The position numbers and the translations under genes are program-made. Under the pieces are notes generated by a model. That model was given only the letters and a program-made list of their open reading frames with translations. It made no database searches and was not told the origin of the DNA. DNA of 64,000 nucleotides from Methylomagnum ishizawai (GTDB taxonomy: Bacteria > Pseudomonadota > Gammaproteobacteria > Methylococcales > Methylococcaceae): NCBI RefSeq assembly GCF_900155475.1, contig NZ_FXAM01000001.1, positions 4,288,881 through 4,352,880 on the forward strand, in the 5' to 3' direction. The stretch's first letter is position 1. The number at the start of each line of letters is the position of its first letter. Below are positions 9,850-19,005 of the stretch, in pieces.

Positions 9850-10974
9850 CTACTCCAATTCCTTGCGGATGCGCTCGTTGTTGAGATGGAACGCGCCGTC
9901 CACCACGATGCGCTGGCCGTAGCTCAAACCTTCCACCACCCGCCGCCGCCCATCCTGCTCCACGCCCAGCGCCACCGGGCGCAGTTCGAAATGGTCGCCG
10001 CCGGTCTGCACGAACACATGGTCGCGGTCGTCCACCCGCACCACCGCCTGGGCCGGAATCACCAGCCCCGGTTCCGAGGAACGGCGGATCACCATGTTCG
10101 CCAGCATCTCCGGTTTGATCCGGTGTTGGGCGTTTTCAACCGCCATCCGCACCGTTACGGTGCGCGTGATCGGGTTCACGGTGTCGGCCACATAAATCAA
10201 GCGCCCGGTGATGCGCTGCTGGAGCAGGGCCGGGATTTCCACCTCGGCATAGCGGCCCAGCTCGACCCGGTGGGCGTCCTGCTCCGGGGCTTCCGCCACC
10301 ACCCAAACCTGGGACAGGTCGGCGACGGTGAACAAATCGTCGGCGGGCTGGGCGATTTGCCCCACCGATATCTGGCGCTCCAGCACCGTTCCGGTGAGGG
10401 TGGCCGTCACCGGGGTCATGGAATCGATATGGCCGGTCTCGGCCAAACGGCGGATGGCGGCGGAACTCATGCCCATGACTTCCAACTGGCCATCGCCGGC
10501 CCGGAGTTCGACCTCGGCCTCGGCCAAGGCACCTTCCCGCTCGTGCAGGGTGGCTTGGCTGATGATGCCTTCCTCGAACAAACGCCGCGCCCGCTGCACC
10601 GCCAAGCGCTGCAAACCGACCTGGGTCTTGGCCTTGAGATAGGCGGCCTGGGCGGCCCCCAGTTCGGTGCTGTTGATGAGGGCCAGGACATCGCCCTTCT
10701 GGACGCTTTGGCCGATGAAGGCTTTGATCTCGGTGACGCGGCCACTGATGCTGGGACCGATGCGGGCCACGCGGTGTTCGTCCAGGGCCACCCGGCCCGG
10801 CAGCCGCAGGGTTTCGGTGAAATGGGCCTCGGCCACCGGCTCGATCACCAGCTTTTGCAAAAGCGCGGGCGGGGCGTGGACGGATAGCTCGGTGGCCTGG
10901 GAAGGGACGGGGGCGATACCGGCCCAGGCATTAGGCAGGATCAGCGCGAGCATCCAGGCGAGCGGTAGTTTCAT
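9850..10974 (-). CDS. RND efflux periplasmic adaptor (membrane fusion protein, system 1)
   Basis: Bridges the inner-membrane RND pump to an outer-membrane channel. The 374-residue product has a signal peptide (MKLPLAWMLALILPNAWAG), a split lipoyl domain, an alpha-hairpin with the long helix around TELGAAQAAYLKAKTQV, and a beta-barrel and membrane-proximal C-terminus ending VVDGAFHLNNERIRKELE. The ATG at 10974 is chosen over an upstream in-frame ATG because it begins the signal peptide. It precedes the RND gene by six bases and follows the DUF3240 gene by 75 bases, so the three probably form one transcript. Confidence 0.9.
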   Translation of the reverse strand: MKLPLAWMLALILPNAWAGIAPVPSQATELSVHAPPALLQKLVIEPVAEAHFTETLRLPGRVALDEHRVARIGPSISGRVTEIKAFIGQSVQKGDVLALINSTELGAAQAAYLKAKTQVGLQRLAVQRARRLFEEGIISQATLHEREGALAEAEVELRAGDGQLEVMGMSSAAIRRLAETGHIDSMTPVTATLTGTVLERQISVGQIAQPADDLFTVADLSQVWVVAEAPEQDAHRVELGRYAEVEIPALLQQRITGRLIYVADTVNPITRTVTVRMAVENAQHRIKPEMLANMVIRRSSEPGLVIPAQAVVRVDDRDHVFVQTGGDHFELRPVALGVEQDGRRRVVEGLSYGQRIVVDGAFHLNNERIRKELE

Positions 10975-11049
10975 CGAATCCTCGGGAATGAGCGAATATA
11001 GCGGATATCCGCACAGGAACAGCAAGGCCGATGCCAGCGGCGGACGCGG

Positions 11050-11352
11050 CTATACCCGGCCTTGGGCCAAGACCGGCGTCATCCAGTAATGCAGCCCGGT
11101 CCCGGCGAACTCGGTGGTAAGACGCTCGACCAGCCGGAACAGTTCGGCCTCCGGCGCATGCAGATCGAACCGGATTTGGCGCTTGCGGCCCGCGACCTGC
11201 TCGGCCAGGGTCAAGCCTTGGTGGCGGCTGGAATGGCCGTTCACCGGGAAGGTGCTGAACCCATGATCGGGCAGGCATTCGAGCAGCCAATCGACCAGGG
11301 ACTCTTCCAGGCTGGGCGGGCAAATCAGGGTCAACAGGGTGGATTCGGGCAT
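11050..11352 (-). CDS. DUF3240 family protein, leader gene of the RND operon
   Basis: A 100-residue cytoplasmic protein, MPESTLLTLICPPSLEE onward, with the ferredoxin-like, PII-like pattern of DUF3240. That family typically sits with CzcA/CusA efflux genes and is assumed to sense or regulate. Histidines in NGHSSRHQGLT are plausible metal ligands. The start at 11352 is the first Met after a Pro/Arg-rich, improbable extension. It is the promoter-proximal gene of the three-gene efflux operon. Its precise function is unproven. Confidence 0.8.
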   Translation of the reverse strand: MPESTLLTLICPPSLEESLVDWLLECLPDHGFSTFPVNGHSSRHQGLTLAEQVAGRKRQIRFDLHAPEAELFRLVERLTTEFAGTGLHYWMTPVLAQGRV

Positions 11353-11972
11353 GGGCAGATTCCTGGGTTTTCGGGTTGGGTTGGGGTGGCGCGGAGCCGT
11401 GGGGGATTTTAGCGCGGCGCGGGCGGCGATAACCGGATGACGGCGGCCACCCAAGAAGTTCTCCCGTGTTGCCCGCGCTCGCGGTAGTTCCCGCCCTGGC
11501 TCAATACCTCATCGAAAGCCCGCCGCCGCCAAGGAATCGGACTCCGCCAGCAATCACATCGTCAGTCGCCTCGGACCTCCATCGCTCCAAACAAAGAACA
11601 AGGCCCGGATAGATGCTCTAATAAAGAACATATAAAACGCTTTATCCGTCGCAATTGAGTTCACAAAATCGATAATTCAAAATACACTATGTCACGATTT
11701 ACGGTGCGATCCCAATTTTCGGGAAATGTCGCTCGTTGAAAGCGCGGGGCGTCCGTCCTGGGCGGATGGATTCCCACAGGGTAGCGACCCAAACCCCTGG
11801 GCGGAACTCCCGGTCGAAGGCCGCGCCGACCGGGATCGAACGATCCAAGCCCCCGGCACCGGGCCGGGGAACCCTTATTCCAACCCGCCGCGAGGAGGTT
11901 AAACCCGTTAGACGAAATAGCCAGTTTCCGGTCTCGATAACAAATATCGCAACAGCCAACAAGGTGATTCAT
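11353..11972. other. Non-coding stretch upstream of the crystallin gene
   Basis: 620 bases between divergent genes with no supported coding region. The part around 11590-11700 is AT-rich and could hold promoters. A GAGGAGG run at 11891-11897 looks like a ribosome site but leads to no in-frame start before the crystallin ATG. Confidence 0.55.
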
Positions 11973-12527
11973 ATGCCCCATATCGTCTTATTCGAACATG
12001 AGAACTTCAGCGGCCGCCGGGTCGATATCAACCAATGTGGCTCCAGCCTGGGCCGCGACCATAACTTCAACGACAAAACCTCGTCCATCATCGTGGTGAG
12101 GGGAACCTGGCTGGTCTACGCCGACGGCGATTACAACGGCAAGTGCTGGGTCTTGAAACCCGGCGAATACCCCACGCCCGACACCTGGGGCGGCTCGCAC
12201 GACAATATCTCCTCCCTGCGCCCGGTCCCCAAGGACAAAGGACTGCCCCTGGCCGTCCTGTTCGGCGATGGCGATTTCAATGGCCGCATGGTGTCCTTCA
12301 CCGAAGCCAATGCCGATTTCCCTTACATCGGTTTCAACGACCAGGTGTCCTCGGCGATCATCGTGCGGGGCAACTGGTCGGCCTACCGGGATACCAATTT
12401 CAGCGGCCAGCGCTGGGCGCTCTCCGATAAGGGCGGTCCCAACCAAAATGGATTCTATTCCGGCCCGGACGGCTTTTTTGACAACGATGCCATTTCCTCG
12501 ATAAGGCCGGATTCCGAAACGGCATAA
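11973..12527 (+). CDS. Stand-alone beta/gamma-crystallin domain protein
   Basis: A 184-residue protein composed almost wholly of beta/gamma-crystallin Greek-key units. Repeated strands read LFEHENFSGRRVDI, VYADGDYNGKCWVL, LFGDGDFNGRMVSF and AYRDTNFSGQRWAL, each with the Y/F-x6-G pattern. DKTSSIIV and NDQVSSAIIV carry the N/D-x-x-S-S calcium-binding signature, and SHDNISSL and DNDAISSI resemble it. Four motifs make two domains. There is no signal peptide from the ATG at 11973 (AAGGTG ribosome site upstream); an N-terminal extension in the same frame is Arg/Pro-rich and unlikely. Calcium binding is well supported by motif; a stress or structural role is inference. Confidence 0.88.
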   Translation: MPHIVLFEHENFSGRRVDINQCGSSLGRDHNFNDKTSSIIVVRGTWLVYADGDYNGKCWVLKPGEYPTPDTWGGSHDNISSLRPVPKDKGLPLAVLFGDGDFNGRMVSFTEANADFPYIGFNDQVSSAIIVRGNWSAYRDTNFSGQRWALSDKGGPNQNGFYSGPDGFFDNDAISSIRPDSETA

Positions 12528-13078
12528 ACCTGCGGGTTCTTGGACAAACCCCACCGTCCGCCAAACCACCGGCGGGCGGTACAGACCCGACCGATCCCCT
12601 TTCAAATTCCACCCCGTATACCCGGAAATGGCCGCCCGGCACGCCCATGCGTCCTCCCCCCCGCCGGGTCGGCGGAAACGCCTGTTCGAACGCGCCACCC
12701 CCTTCGACGAGAAGAACCGTATCGGGCCTCAAGCGCCGGGGTTTGCCTGTTGTTCCAGCCGGGATAGGACCGGGCATGGCGGTGGGGGATTCGTTGCGGG
12801 GTGGGCGGGGGTTGATGGGGTTCGCCAAAGTGCGGGATTGCCGCGTATGGAATTGACGTGGGAGAATCGGCTGGGTTTTTTTTGGAGGGGGAATAAGCAG
12901 ATTCAGCCCGCACGAGGTACGGCGGAATATAGGTATCCTAGAAGCCCTCAATACCCCATAGGGTTGATAGAGGCTGGCGTCATTACAGCCCCTTGGCCTT
13001 TGTCAACCGGCTCATCAATCCCACCATTAGTAGTATACTTGCCGACACCCATCCAGCCATCGGGCAAGCTACAACCTT
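12528..13078. other. Non-coding stretch before the DUF262-HipA pair
   Basis: 551 bases with no supported gene. In particular I find no HipB-like helix-turn-helix antitoxin on either strand. Base composition shifts from GC-rich to AT-richer near 12900, just ahead of the DUF262 gene, which may mark the edge of an acquired segment. A TAGTATACT stretch near 13030 is a possible -10 element without a clear -35. Confidence 0.5.
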
Positions 13079-14728
13079 ATGATCGATAGCAACCCCACCC
13101 CAGAACCTTTGGAGCGCCGCCCGGAAGCTCGTGCATTCAAAATCGAAGACTTGCTTGCTGAGGTCAAGTTAGGACGGGTTCGCATCCCTTCCTTCCAGCG
13201 TGGGTTGAAATGGGAACGGGAAGATGCCAGCAAATTACTCGATAGCCTTTATCGCGGTTATCCGGTGGGAACCCTATTGTTTTGGGAAACCGAAGCGGAA
13301 GCGAGGGAAATGCAATTCGGCTCGATCAAAATTAGTGCCGGAGGCCGCAATGATGCGCTATGGGTGGTCGATGGCCAACAGCGCATCGTTTCCTTAGCTC
13401 GGGTACTCCTGTCAATCGAACCAGATACGGACGGCTTCGCCCTTTATTATGATCTCGATGCCCCTAAATTCATCGCGCCCCCGCCTCCATCCAAGCGCAG
13501 CGAAGACCCCACCCGCTGGCTACCCATGACCGAAGTTTTGGATTCCGAACGGCTCTTACAATGGCTATTTGAGAAAATGCCTGCCAGCAAGGAGCGCCGG
13601 GACAGGGCAATCCAGCTAGGAAAACGCATACGTGAATATGAAATACCTGCTTATATAGTACGAACCAATAATCAAGAAATTCTACGAGAGGTATTCAGCC
13701 GCACCAACGATTCCGGCAAGCGGCTTAAGGCATCCGAAGTGTTTGATGCCTTGCACGGCGCACGCTCTCAAAATCGCCCAGCAACCATTCCAGAAATTGT
13801 CTCCGATCTGGAAGCACTTGGTTTCGGTCGTGTCGAAGAAAAGCTTTTATACCGGCTTCTACGGGTTTTGCATGGGGTGGATGCCACAGTTAGGATAGGA
13901 GATGGAGCTTTGCGCCTCTCTGAAAAGGATGCCGAAAGTGCGTATCGGAAAACTGCGGAAGCCGCACGCTTAGTTATTCAGTTTTTCAAACAAGACGCCG
14001 GCATCCCTTTGTATGACTTATTACCATACAAACACCCATTTATCACTCTTGGGAAATTTTTCCATTACCATCCCACCCCACAACCCCGTTCACGCGAACT
14101 ACTGGTGCGTTGGCTCTGGCGCGGCGCGCTAAATGGGACACATCAAGGAAATACCCTTTCAACTCAGCAGGCGCTAGAACGGATTGATGCGGAAAGCGAA
14201 GAAAAATCCATCCAGCGCTTATTGAAAGCAACGAAAGAAAGGCCAGGGAATATGCCAGATGTTAGCATACCCTTCAAATTCAACCATGCTGTTAGCAAAC
14301 TACAAGCCCTTGCGTTAATCGATCTCGGGCCATGCAATCTAGAAACCGGGGCATTGCTACAACCGAACACGTTATTCGGCTTGGAAAGCCAAGAGTTACC
14401 TCTTCCCCAGATAATTACTTATATGGCTGGCGACCATGACCAATTGACGCGCTCCGCTGCGAACCGGTTAATCCATCCCGCAAAAAATAGAGGAGTGCGT
14501 CGGCTCCTAATGAATGTCGCCGATCAGGAAGTTCTGACCTCCCACGGTATTACAGAACCAACACTCCAAGCTTTACGTGAGGGCGATGCGACAAGATTTT
14601 TAGCGTTGCGTGCAGACTATCTCCGTCCCCATTTCCAGCAATTCTTCGACCGGCACGCCCGCTGGGACGAACCCGACCGCCCTTCCCTATCTGCGTTGGT
14701 AATATCGGACGAAGAGGAGGAAGACTGA
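13079..14728 (+). CDS. DUF262 domain protein (ParB/GmrSD-N-like), first gene of a HipA dyad
   Basis: A 549-residue protein with an N-terminal DUF262 fold. The signature strands are seen at residues 32-70 (RVRIPSFQRGLKWERED, then YRGYPVGTLLFWE) and the nucleotide-binding motif VVDGQQR near residue 97. This fold, shared with ParB and sulfiredoxin, hydrolyses NTPs in GmrSD-type restriction enzymes. A second conserved-looking stretch is IFSRTNDSGKRLKASEVFDAL around 205-225. No HNH (DUF1524) nuclease motif is seen in the C-terminal half, which ends in an acidic tail SDEEEED. Codon use is less GC-biased than its neighbours. Its stop immediately abuts the hipA start. A defence or toxin-partner role is inference. 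Confidence 0.82.
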   Translation: MIDSNPTPEPLERRPEARAFKIEDLLAEVKLGRVRIPSFQRGLKWEREDASKLLDSLYRGYPVGTLLFWETEAEAREMQFGSIKISAGGRNDALWVVDGQQRIVSLARVLLSIEPDTDGFALYYDLDAPKFIAPPPPSKRSEDPTRWLPMTEVLDSERLLQWLFEKMPASKERRDRAIQLGKRIREYEIPAYIVRTNNQEILREVFSRTNDSGKRLKASEVFDALHGARSQNRPATIPEIVSDLEALGFGRVEEKLLYRLLRVLHGVDATVRIGDGALRLSEKDAESAYRKTAEAARLVIQFFKQDAGIPLYDLLPYKHPFITLGKFFHYHPTPQPRSRELLVRWLWRGALNGTHQGNTLSTQQALERIDAESEEKSIQRLLKATKERPGNMPDVSIPFKFNHAVSKLQALALIDLGPCNLETGALLQPNTLFGLESQELPLPQIITYMAGDHDQLTRSAANRLIHPAKNRGVRRLLMNVADQEVLTSHGITEPTLQALREGDATRFLALRADYLRPHFQQFFDRHARWDEPDRPSLSALVISDEEEED

Positions 14729-15946
14729 ATGGGATACACCAACACCCTGCGGGTGCTGTTGAACGATAAGGCTATCGGCACGCTAAGCCTGGATAAAACC
14801 GACGGTTGCGAATTCCGCCTATTGGAATCGTACAAAAACGCCTATCCGCGTCCGGTATTGGGCCAAATATTCCTGGATAACCTGAAAGCGGTCCATTACA
14901 GCCGCGCACGCGTACCGCCTTGGTTTTCCAACCTGCTACCGGAAGGGCCATTGCGCGAATTGGTGGCGAAACAAGCGGGCGTCCATTCCACCCGCGAATT
15001 CTTCCTGCTCCACCACCTAGGCGAAGATTTACCGGGAGCGGTGCGCGTCGTCGCCGATGACGCTTGGGCCGAGCCGGACGACACCGAAGAAAACATCCAA
15101 CCCGAAAATACCGACGATTTCGGGCAATGGCATTTTTCGCTGGCCGGGGTCCAGCTCAAGTTTTCCGCCAACCGCAGCGAACGCGGCCTCACCATCCCGG
15201 CCAGTGGCCGTGGCGGCGATTGGATCGTGAAGCTGCCCGATGCCCGTTTTCCCAAGGTACCTGAAAACGAATATGCCACCCTGCTTTGGGCTAAGGAAAG
15301 CGGTATCCGAATCCCGGAAGTGGAGTTGGTGGATATCAGAGGAATCTCCGGCCTGCCTGAGCATATCGGTCTTGTGCGGGAACAATGGGCGCTGGCAATC
15401 CGCCGGTTCGACCGGCCCGACCTAAACCGGCGCATCCACATGGAGGATTTCGCCCAAATATTCGGCCTATATCCAGAGCAAAAATACAGCAAATACAATT
15501 ACGAAACCCTAGGCAGCCTAATTTATTCGCTCACAGGGGAAATAGGCTTGGATGAATATATCCATCGACTTATTTTCATTATTATATCGGGCAACGCGGA
15601 TGCTCACCATAAGAATTGGAGCCTCATTTATCCCGATGGCATTATGGCCGAACTCTCCCCGGCCTATGATTTGGTTTCGACCATCCAATATATTCCTAAC
15701 GATAAACTAGCCTTGAACCTCGCCAAATCGAAGCGCTGGGAAGATATAAGCATGGATTCATTTCGTCGGATGGCCAGGAAACTCGGCGTAGAAGAAAGAC
15801 ATATGATGGCGATAGTTAGAGTCATCCTTGACGGTATCCGATCCGCCTGGGAGCGCTCGGCTAAAGAGTTTGGCTATGACTCCACCGCCCGCGAGATACT
15901 GGAACGGCATTTCAAGCGGATACCTTTGCTCGAAAGCCGTTCCTGA
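14729..15946 (+). CDS. HipA-family Ser/Thr kinase (toxin-like)
   Basis: A 405-residue HipA-like kinase. The N-terminal couple-HipA region reads LLNDKAIGTLSLDK then PPWFSNLLPEGPLREL. The kinase core begins near 138 with LAGVQLKFSANR, the P-loop-like region phosphorylated in HipA proteins. The catalytic loop is ISGNADAHHKNWSL near 287 and the metal site SPAYDLVST near 311. All expected motifs are present, so it should be active. It is full length, unlike split HipT/HipS systems. It starts directly at the end of the DUF262 gene with no gap. There is no hipB neighbour, so the usual antitoxin is missing; the DUF262 protein may substitute. HipA homologues phosphorylate tRNA synthetases; the target here is unknown. 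Confidence 0.9.
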   Translation: MGYTNTLRVLLNDKAIGTLSLDKTDGCEFRLLESYKNAYPRPVLGQIFLDNLKAVHYSRARVPPWFSNLLPEGPLRELVAKQAGVHSTREFFLLHHLGEDLPGAVRVVADDAWAEPDDTEENIQPENTDDFGQWHFSLAGVQLKFSANRSERGLTIPASGRGGDWIVKLPDARFPKVPENEYATLLWAKESGIRIPEVELVDIRGISGLPEHIGLVREQWALAIRRFDRPDLNRRIHMEDFAQIFGLYPEQKYSKYNYETLGSLIYSLTGEIGLDEYIHRLIFIIISGNADAHHKNWSLIYPDGIMAELSPAYDLVSTIQYIPNDKLALNLAKSKRWEDISMDSFRRMARKLGVEERHMMAIVRVILDGIRSAWERSAKEFGYDSTAREILERHFKRIPLLESRS

Positions 15947-15954
15947 AGTATCCG

Positions 15955-18900
15955 CTAAGCCTCCCCCCAGCGCCGGTACAAAACCGGCAACATCACCAAA
16001 GTCAGCAGCGTGGAGGTACACAATCCCCCCACGCCCACCACCGCCAAGGGCCGCTGAATCTCCGACCCCGGCCCGGTCGCGAACAGCAACGGAATCAAGC
16101 CGAAGGCCGCGATCCCCGCCGTCATCAGCACCGGACGCAAGCGCCGCAACGCCCCCGTCACCACCACTTCATCCATCGGCAGGCCTAGGGCGCGGAGTTG
16201 GTTGAAATAGCTCACCATCACCACGCCATTCAAGACCGCGATCCCCAGCAAGGAAATAAACCCGACCGAAGCCGACACCGACAGGTATTCCCCGGAAATC
16301 CACACCCCATACACCCCGCCGATCAAGGCCAGCGGCACATTGGCCAGCACCAGCCCCGCCTGCCGCACCGAGCCGAAGGTCGAGAACAGCAGCAGGAAAA
16401 TCAGCCCGATGGACAGCGGAATCACCACCGCCAAGCGGTCGGCGGCGCGTTGCTGGTTCTCGAACTGCCCGCCCCATTGGATGTAGTAGCCGGTCGGTAG
16501 CTGGACCTGCGCCGCCACCGCCCGTTTGGCGTCCTCGACGAAGCCGACCAAATCCCGTCCCTCGACATTACTGCGCACCGAGGCATAGCGTTGGCCGCGC
16601 TCGCGGTTGACCGCCACCACGCCTTCCACCGGCTCGATCTTGGCGACGGCGGACAAGGGCACCCGCCGCCCGTCGGGCAGGGCGATTTGCAGGGTGGCCA
16701 TATGGGCCGGTTCCCCGGAACCCCGCAGCAGCAAGGGCGTCCGCCGGATATCCTCCTGCACAATGCCCAGCTTCAAACCCTCGATCTGCGCCCGGAGCGT
16801 ATCGGCCAGCGCGTCGGCGTCCAGCCCCAGCCGTCCCGCCGCCAGCCGGTCCAGCTTCACCACCAGATATTGCATCCCCTCGTTGCGGACGGTGAACACA
16901 TCGGACGCGCCGGGAATCTTCTTCATCGCGGCGGCGATTTCCTCGGCCTTGGCGTTCAACACCGACAATTCCGGGCCATAGAGCTTCACCGCCACATCGC
17001 CGCGCACGCCGGTCAGCATTTCCGTTACCCGCATCTGGATCGGTTGGGTGAAGCCGTAGGCGATGCCGGGAATGGTATCCAGCACCTTGCGGATGGCCTC
17101 GGTCAATTCCTCCTTGGTCTTCATGCGCCATTCCGCCTGCGGCTTCAACACGAAGAAGTTGTCGGTCTCGTTCAAGCCCATGGGGTCCAGGCCGATTTCA
17201 TCGACCCCGACCCGCGACACCGCGCGGACCACTTCCGGCACATGCTCCATGATGGCTTTCTGGATTTGCTGGTCCAGCCGCACCGATTCCTCCAAGGTGA
17301 TGGACGGCAGCTTTTCCACCTGCACGATGATGTCGCCCTCGTCCATGGTGGGCATGAAGGTCTTGCCGATTTGGTTGTAGACGAACAAGGTGGATAGCAG
17401 CAACAGCCCCGCGCCCGCCATCACCGTGCGCCCGTGCGCCAACGACCACAGCAACACCGGGCGGTACAGCGCCAGGAATTGCCGTGCCAACCAAGGCTCC
17501 TCGTGCTTGACCTTCGTCATCAGGAACGAGGCCAGCACCGGGATGACGATCAGCGAGAAAATCAACGAGCCGCTCATGGCGAACACATTGGTGAAAGCCA
17601 CCGGCTTGAACAGCTTGCCTTCCAAGCCTTCCAGCGAGAACAGCGGCACGAACACGATGCCGATAATCATGGCCCCCGACACCACCGGCGCGGTGATTTC
17701 GCGCATGGCCCGGTAGATGATATGCAGCCGCGGCAGGCGCTGGGCCTTGCTGTGTTCGGCGAGATGGGCGGTGATGTTCTCGACCACGACCACCGCCGGG
17801 TCCACCAGCTTGCCGATGGCGATGGCGAGGCCGCCCAGGCTCATCAGGTTGGCGGTCAGGCCGAACTGGTGCATCAGCAAGAAGGTGAACAGCGCCACCA
17901 TCGGCAGGATGCAAGCCACGGTCAGCGCGGCGCGGACATCGCCCAGGAAAGCCAGCAGCAGCACCAGCACCAGCACCGTCGCCTCCACCAAGGCGTGGAT
18001 GATGGTGTAGGTGGCTTTTTCCACCAGATGGGCGCGGTTGTAGAACACGTCGATCTTCACGCCCTTGGGCAGGGCCGGCTGGATTTCTTCCAGTTTCTGT
18101 TCGAGGCCCGCCACCACTTGCCGGGCGTTGGCCCCCCGGAGGCTCAGGACCAAGCCCTCGACCGCCTCGCCCTTCCCGTCCTGGCTGACCGCGCCGTAAC
18201 GGGTCAGCGCCCCGATGCGGACTTCGGCCACATCGCCCACGGTGATGGGGATGCCGTTGCGCTGGACGATGACGATGGTCCGCACATCGTCCAAATCGAC
18301 GATACGGCCTTCGGCCCGCACCAGCAGCGATTCCTCGCCCTGGACCAAGCGGCCCGCGCCGTCGTTGCGGTTGTTAGCCTTGAGCGCCGTGGTCAATTCG
18401 CCGATGGACACGCCCCGCGCCGCCATCCGCATATTGTCGGGGATGACCTCGAAGCTCCGCACCCGCCCGCCCAGGGTGTTGACATCGGCCACGCCCGGCA
18501 CGGTACGCAAGGCCGGGCGGATTACCCAATCCAGGAGGCTACGCCGGTCGGCGAGGCTCAAGCCCTCGCCCTCGACCGTGAACATGAACATCTCGCCCAA
18601 GGGCGTGGTCATCGGGGCCATGCCACCCTCGGCGTTGGCCGGGAGGTTGGCCCAGGCGGCGTTCAGACGCTCCGCCACCTGTTGCCGCGCCCAATAGATA
18701 TCGGTGCCTTCCTCGAAATCCAGGGTGATATCGGTGAGGGCGTATTTGGCGATGGAGCGCAGCATGGTTTGCTTGGGGATGCCCAAGAGTTCCACTTCGA
18801 CCGGCGCGGTGACGCGGGCCTCGACCTCCTCCGGGGTCATGCCGGGGACTTTGACGATGATTTTGACCTGGGTGGGCGAAACATCCGGGAAGGCGTCGAT

Positions 18901-19005
18901 GGGCAGGTTCATCGCCGCCAGCCAGCCCGCCCCCGCCAGCAGCAAGGCCAGCAGCAGGGCGAAAACCCGCTGGGTCAGGGCGAATTGGATTAAACGCGCC
19001 ATCAT
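15955..19005 (-). CDS. Heavy-metal efflux RND pump, CzcA/CusA family (system 2)
   Basis: A 1016-residue proton-driven metal exporter of the inner membrane. RND motifs include GIPKQTMLRSIAKYALTD, the TM4 relay AIAIGKLVDPAVVVVEN and GGQFENQQRAADRL near the end. The relay keeps Asp and Glu, but the usual DG/DA following the Asp is DP and a Lys sits two residues before it. The ATG at 19005 overlaps the adaptor stop by four bases (ATGA), indicating translational coupling. It ends eight bases from the convergent hipA stop. Metal specificity cannot be read from sequence; divalent metals are likely. Confidence 0.93.
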   Translation of the reverse strand: MMARLIQFALTQRVFALLLALLLAGAGWLAAMNLPIDAFPDVSPTQVKIIVKVPGMTPEEVEARVTAPVEVELLGIPKQTMLRSIAKYALTDITLDFEEGTDIYWARQQVAERLNAAWANLPANAEGGMAPMTTPLGEMFMFTVEGEGLSLADRRSLLDWVIRPALRTVPGVADVNTLGGRVRSFEVIPDNMRMAARGVSIGELTTALKANNRNDGAGRLVQGEESLLVRAEGRIVDLDDVRTIVIVQRNGIPITVGDVAEVRIGALTRYGAVSQDGKGEAVEGLVLSLRGANARQVVAGLEQKLEEIQPALPKGVKIDVFYNRAHLVEKATYTIIHALVEATVLVLVLLLAFLGDVRAALTVACILPMVALFTFLLMHQFGLTANLMSLGGLAIAIGKLVDPAVVVVENITAHLAEHSKAQRLPRLHIIYRAMREITAPVVSGAMIIGIVFVPLFSLEGLEGKLFKPVAFTNVFAMSGSLIFSLIVIPVLASFLMTKVKHEEPWLARQFLALYRPVLLWSLAHGRTVMAGAGLLLLSTLFVYNQIGKTFMPTMDEGDIIVQVEKLPSITLEESVRLDQQIQKAIMEHVPEVVRAVSRVGVDEIGLDPMGLNETDNFFVLKPQAEWRMKTKEELTEAIRKVLDTIPGIAYGFTQPIQMRVTEMLTGVRGDVAVKLYGPELSVLNAKAEEIAAAMKKIPGASDVFTVRNEGMQYLVVKLDRLAAGRLGLDADALADTLRAQIEGLKLGIVQEDIRRTPLLLRGSGEPAHMATLQIALPDGRRVPLSAVAKIEPVEGVVAVNRERGQRYASVRSNVEGRDLVGFVEDAKRAVAAQVQLPTGYYIQWGGQFENQQRAADRLAVVIPLSIGLIFLLLFSTFGSVRQAGLVLANVPLALIGGVYGVWISGEYLSVSASVGFISLLGIAVLNGVVMVSYFNQLRALGLPMDEVVVTGALRRLRPVLMTAGIAAFGLIPLLFATGPGSEIQRPLAVVGVGGLCTSTLLTLVMLPVLYRRWGEA

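Noticed and set aside
11661-11981. 106-residue minus-strand frame before the crystallin gene
   Set aside because: Composition is random-like and it overlaps the crystallin ribosome site.
12528-13078. Possible hipB antitoxin upstream of the DUF262-HipA pair
   Set aside because: Frames in this stretch are Arg/Pro-rich, lack an HTH pattern and have no ribosome site.
13079-15946. Reading the DUF262 gene as a complete GmrSD-type restriction enzyme
   Set aside because: The C-terminal half shows no HNH (DUF1524) motif, so nuclease activity is not supported.
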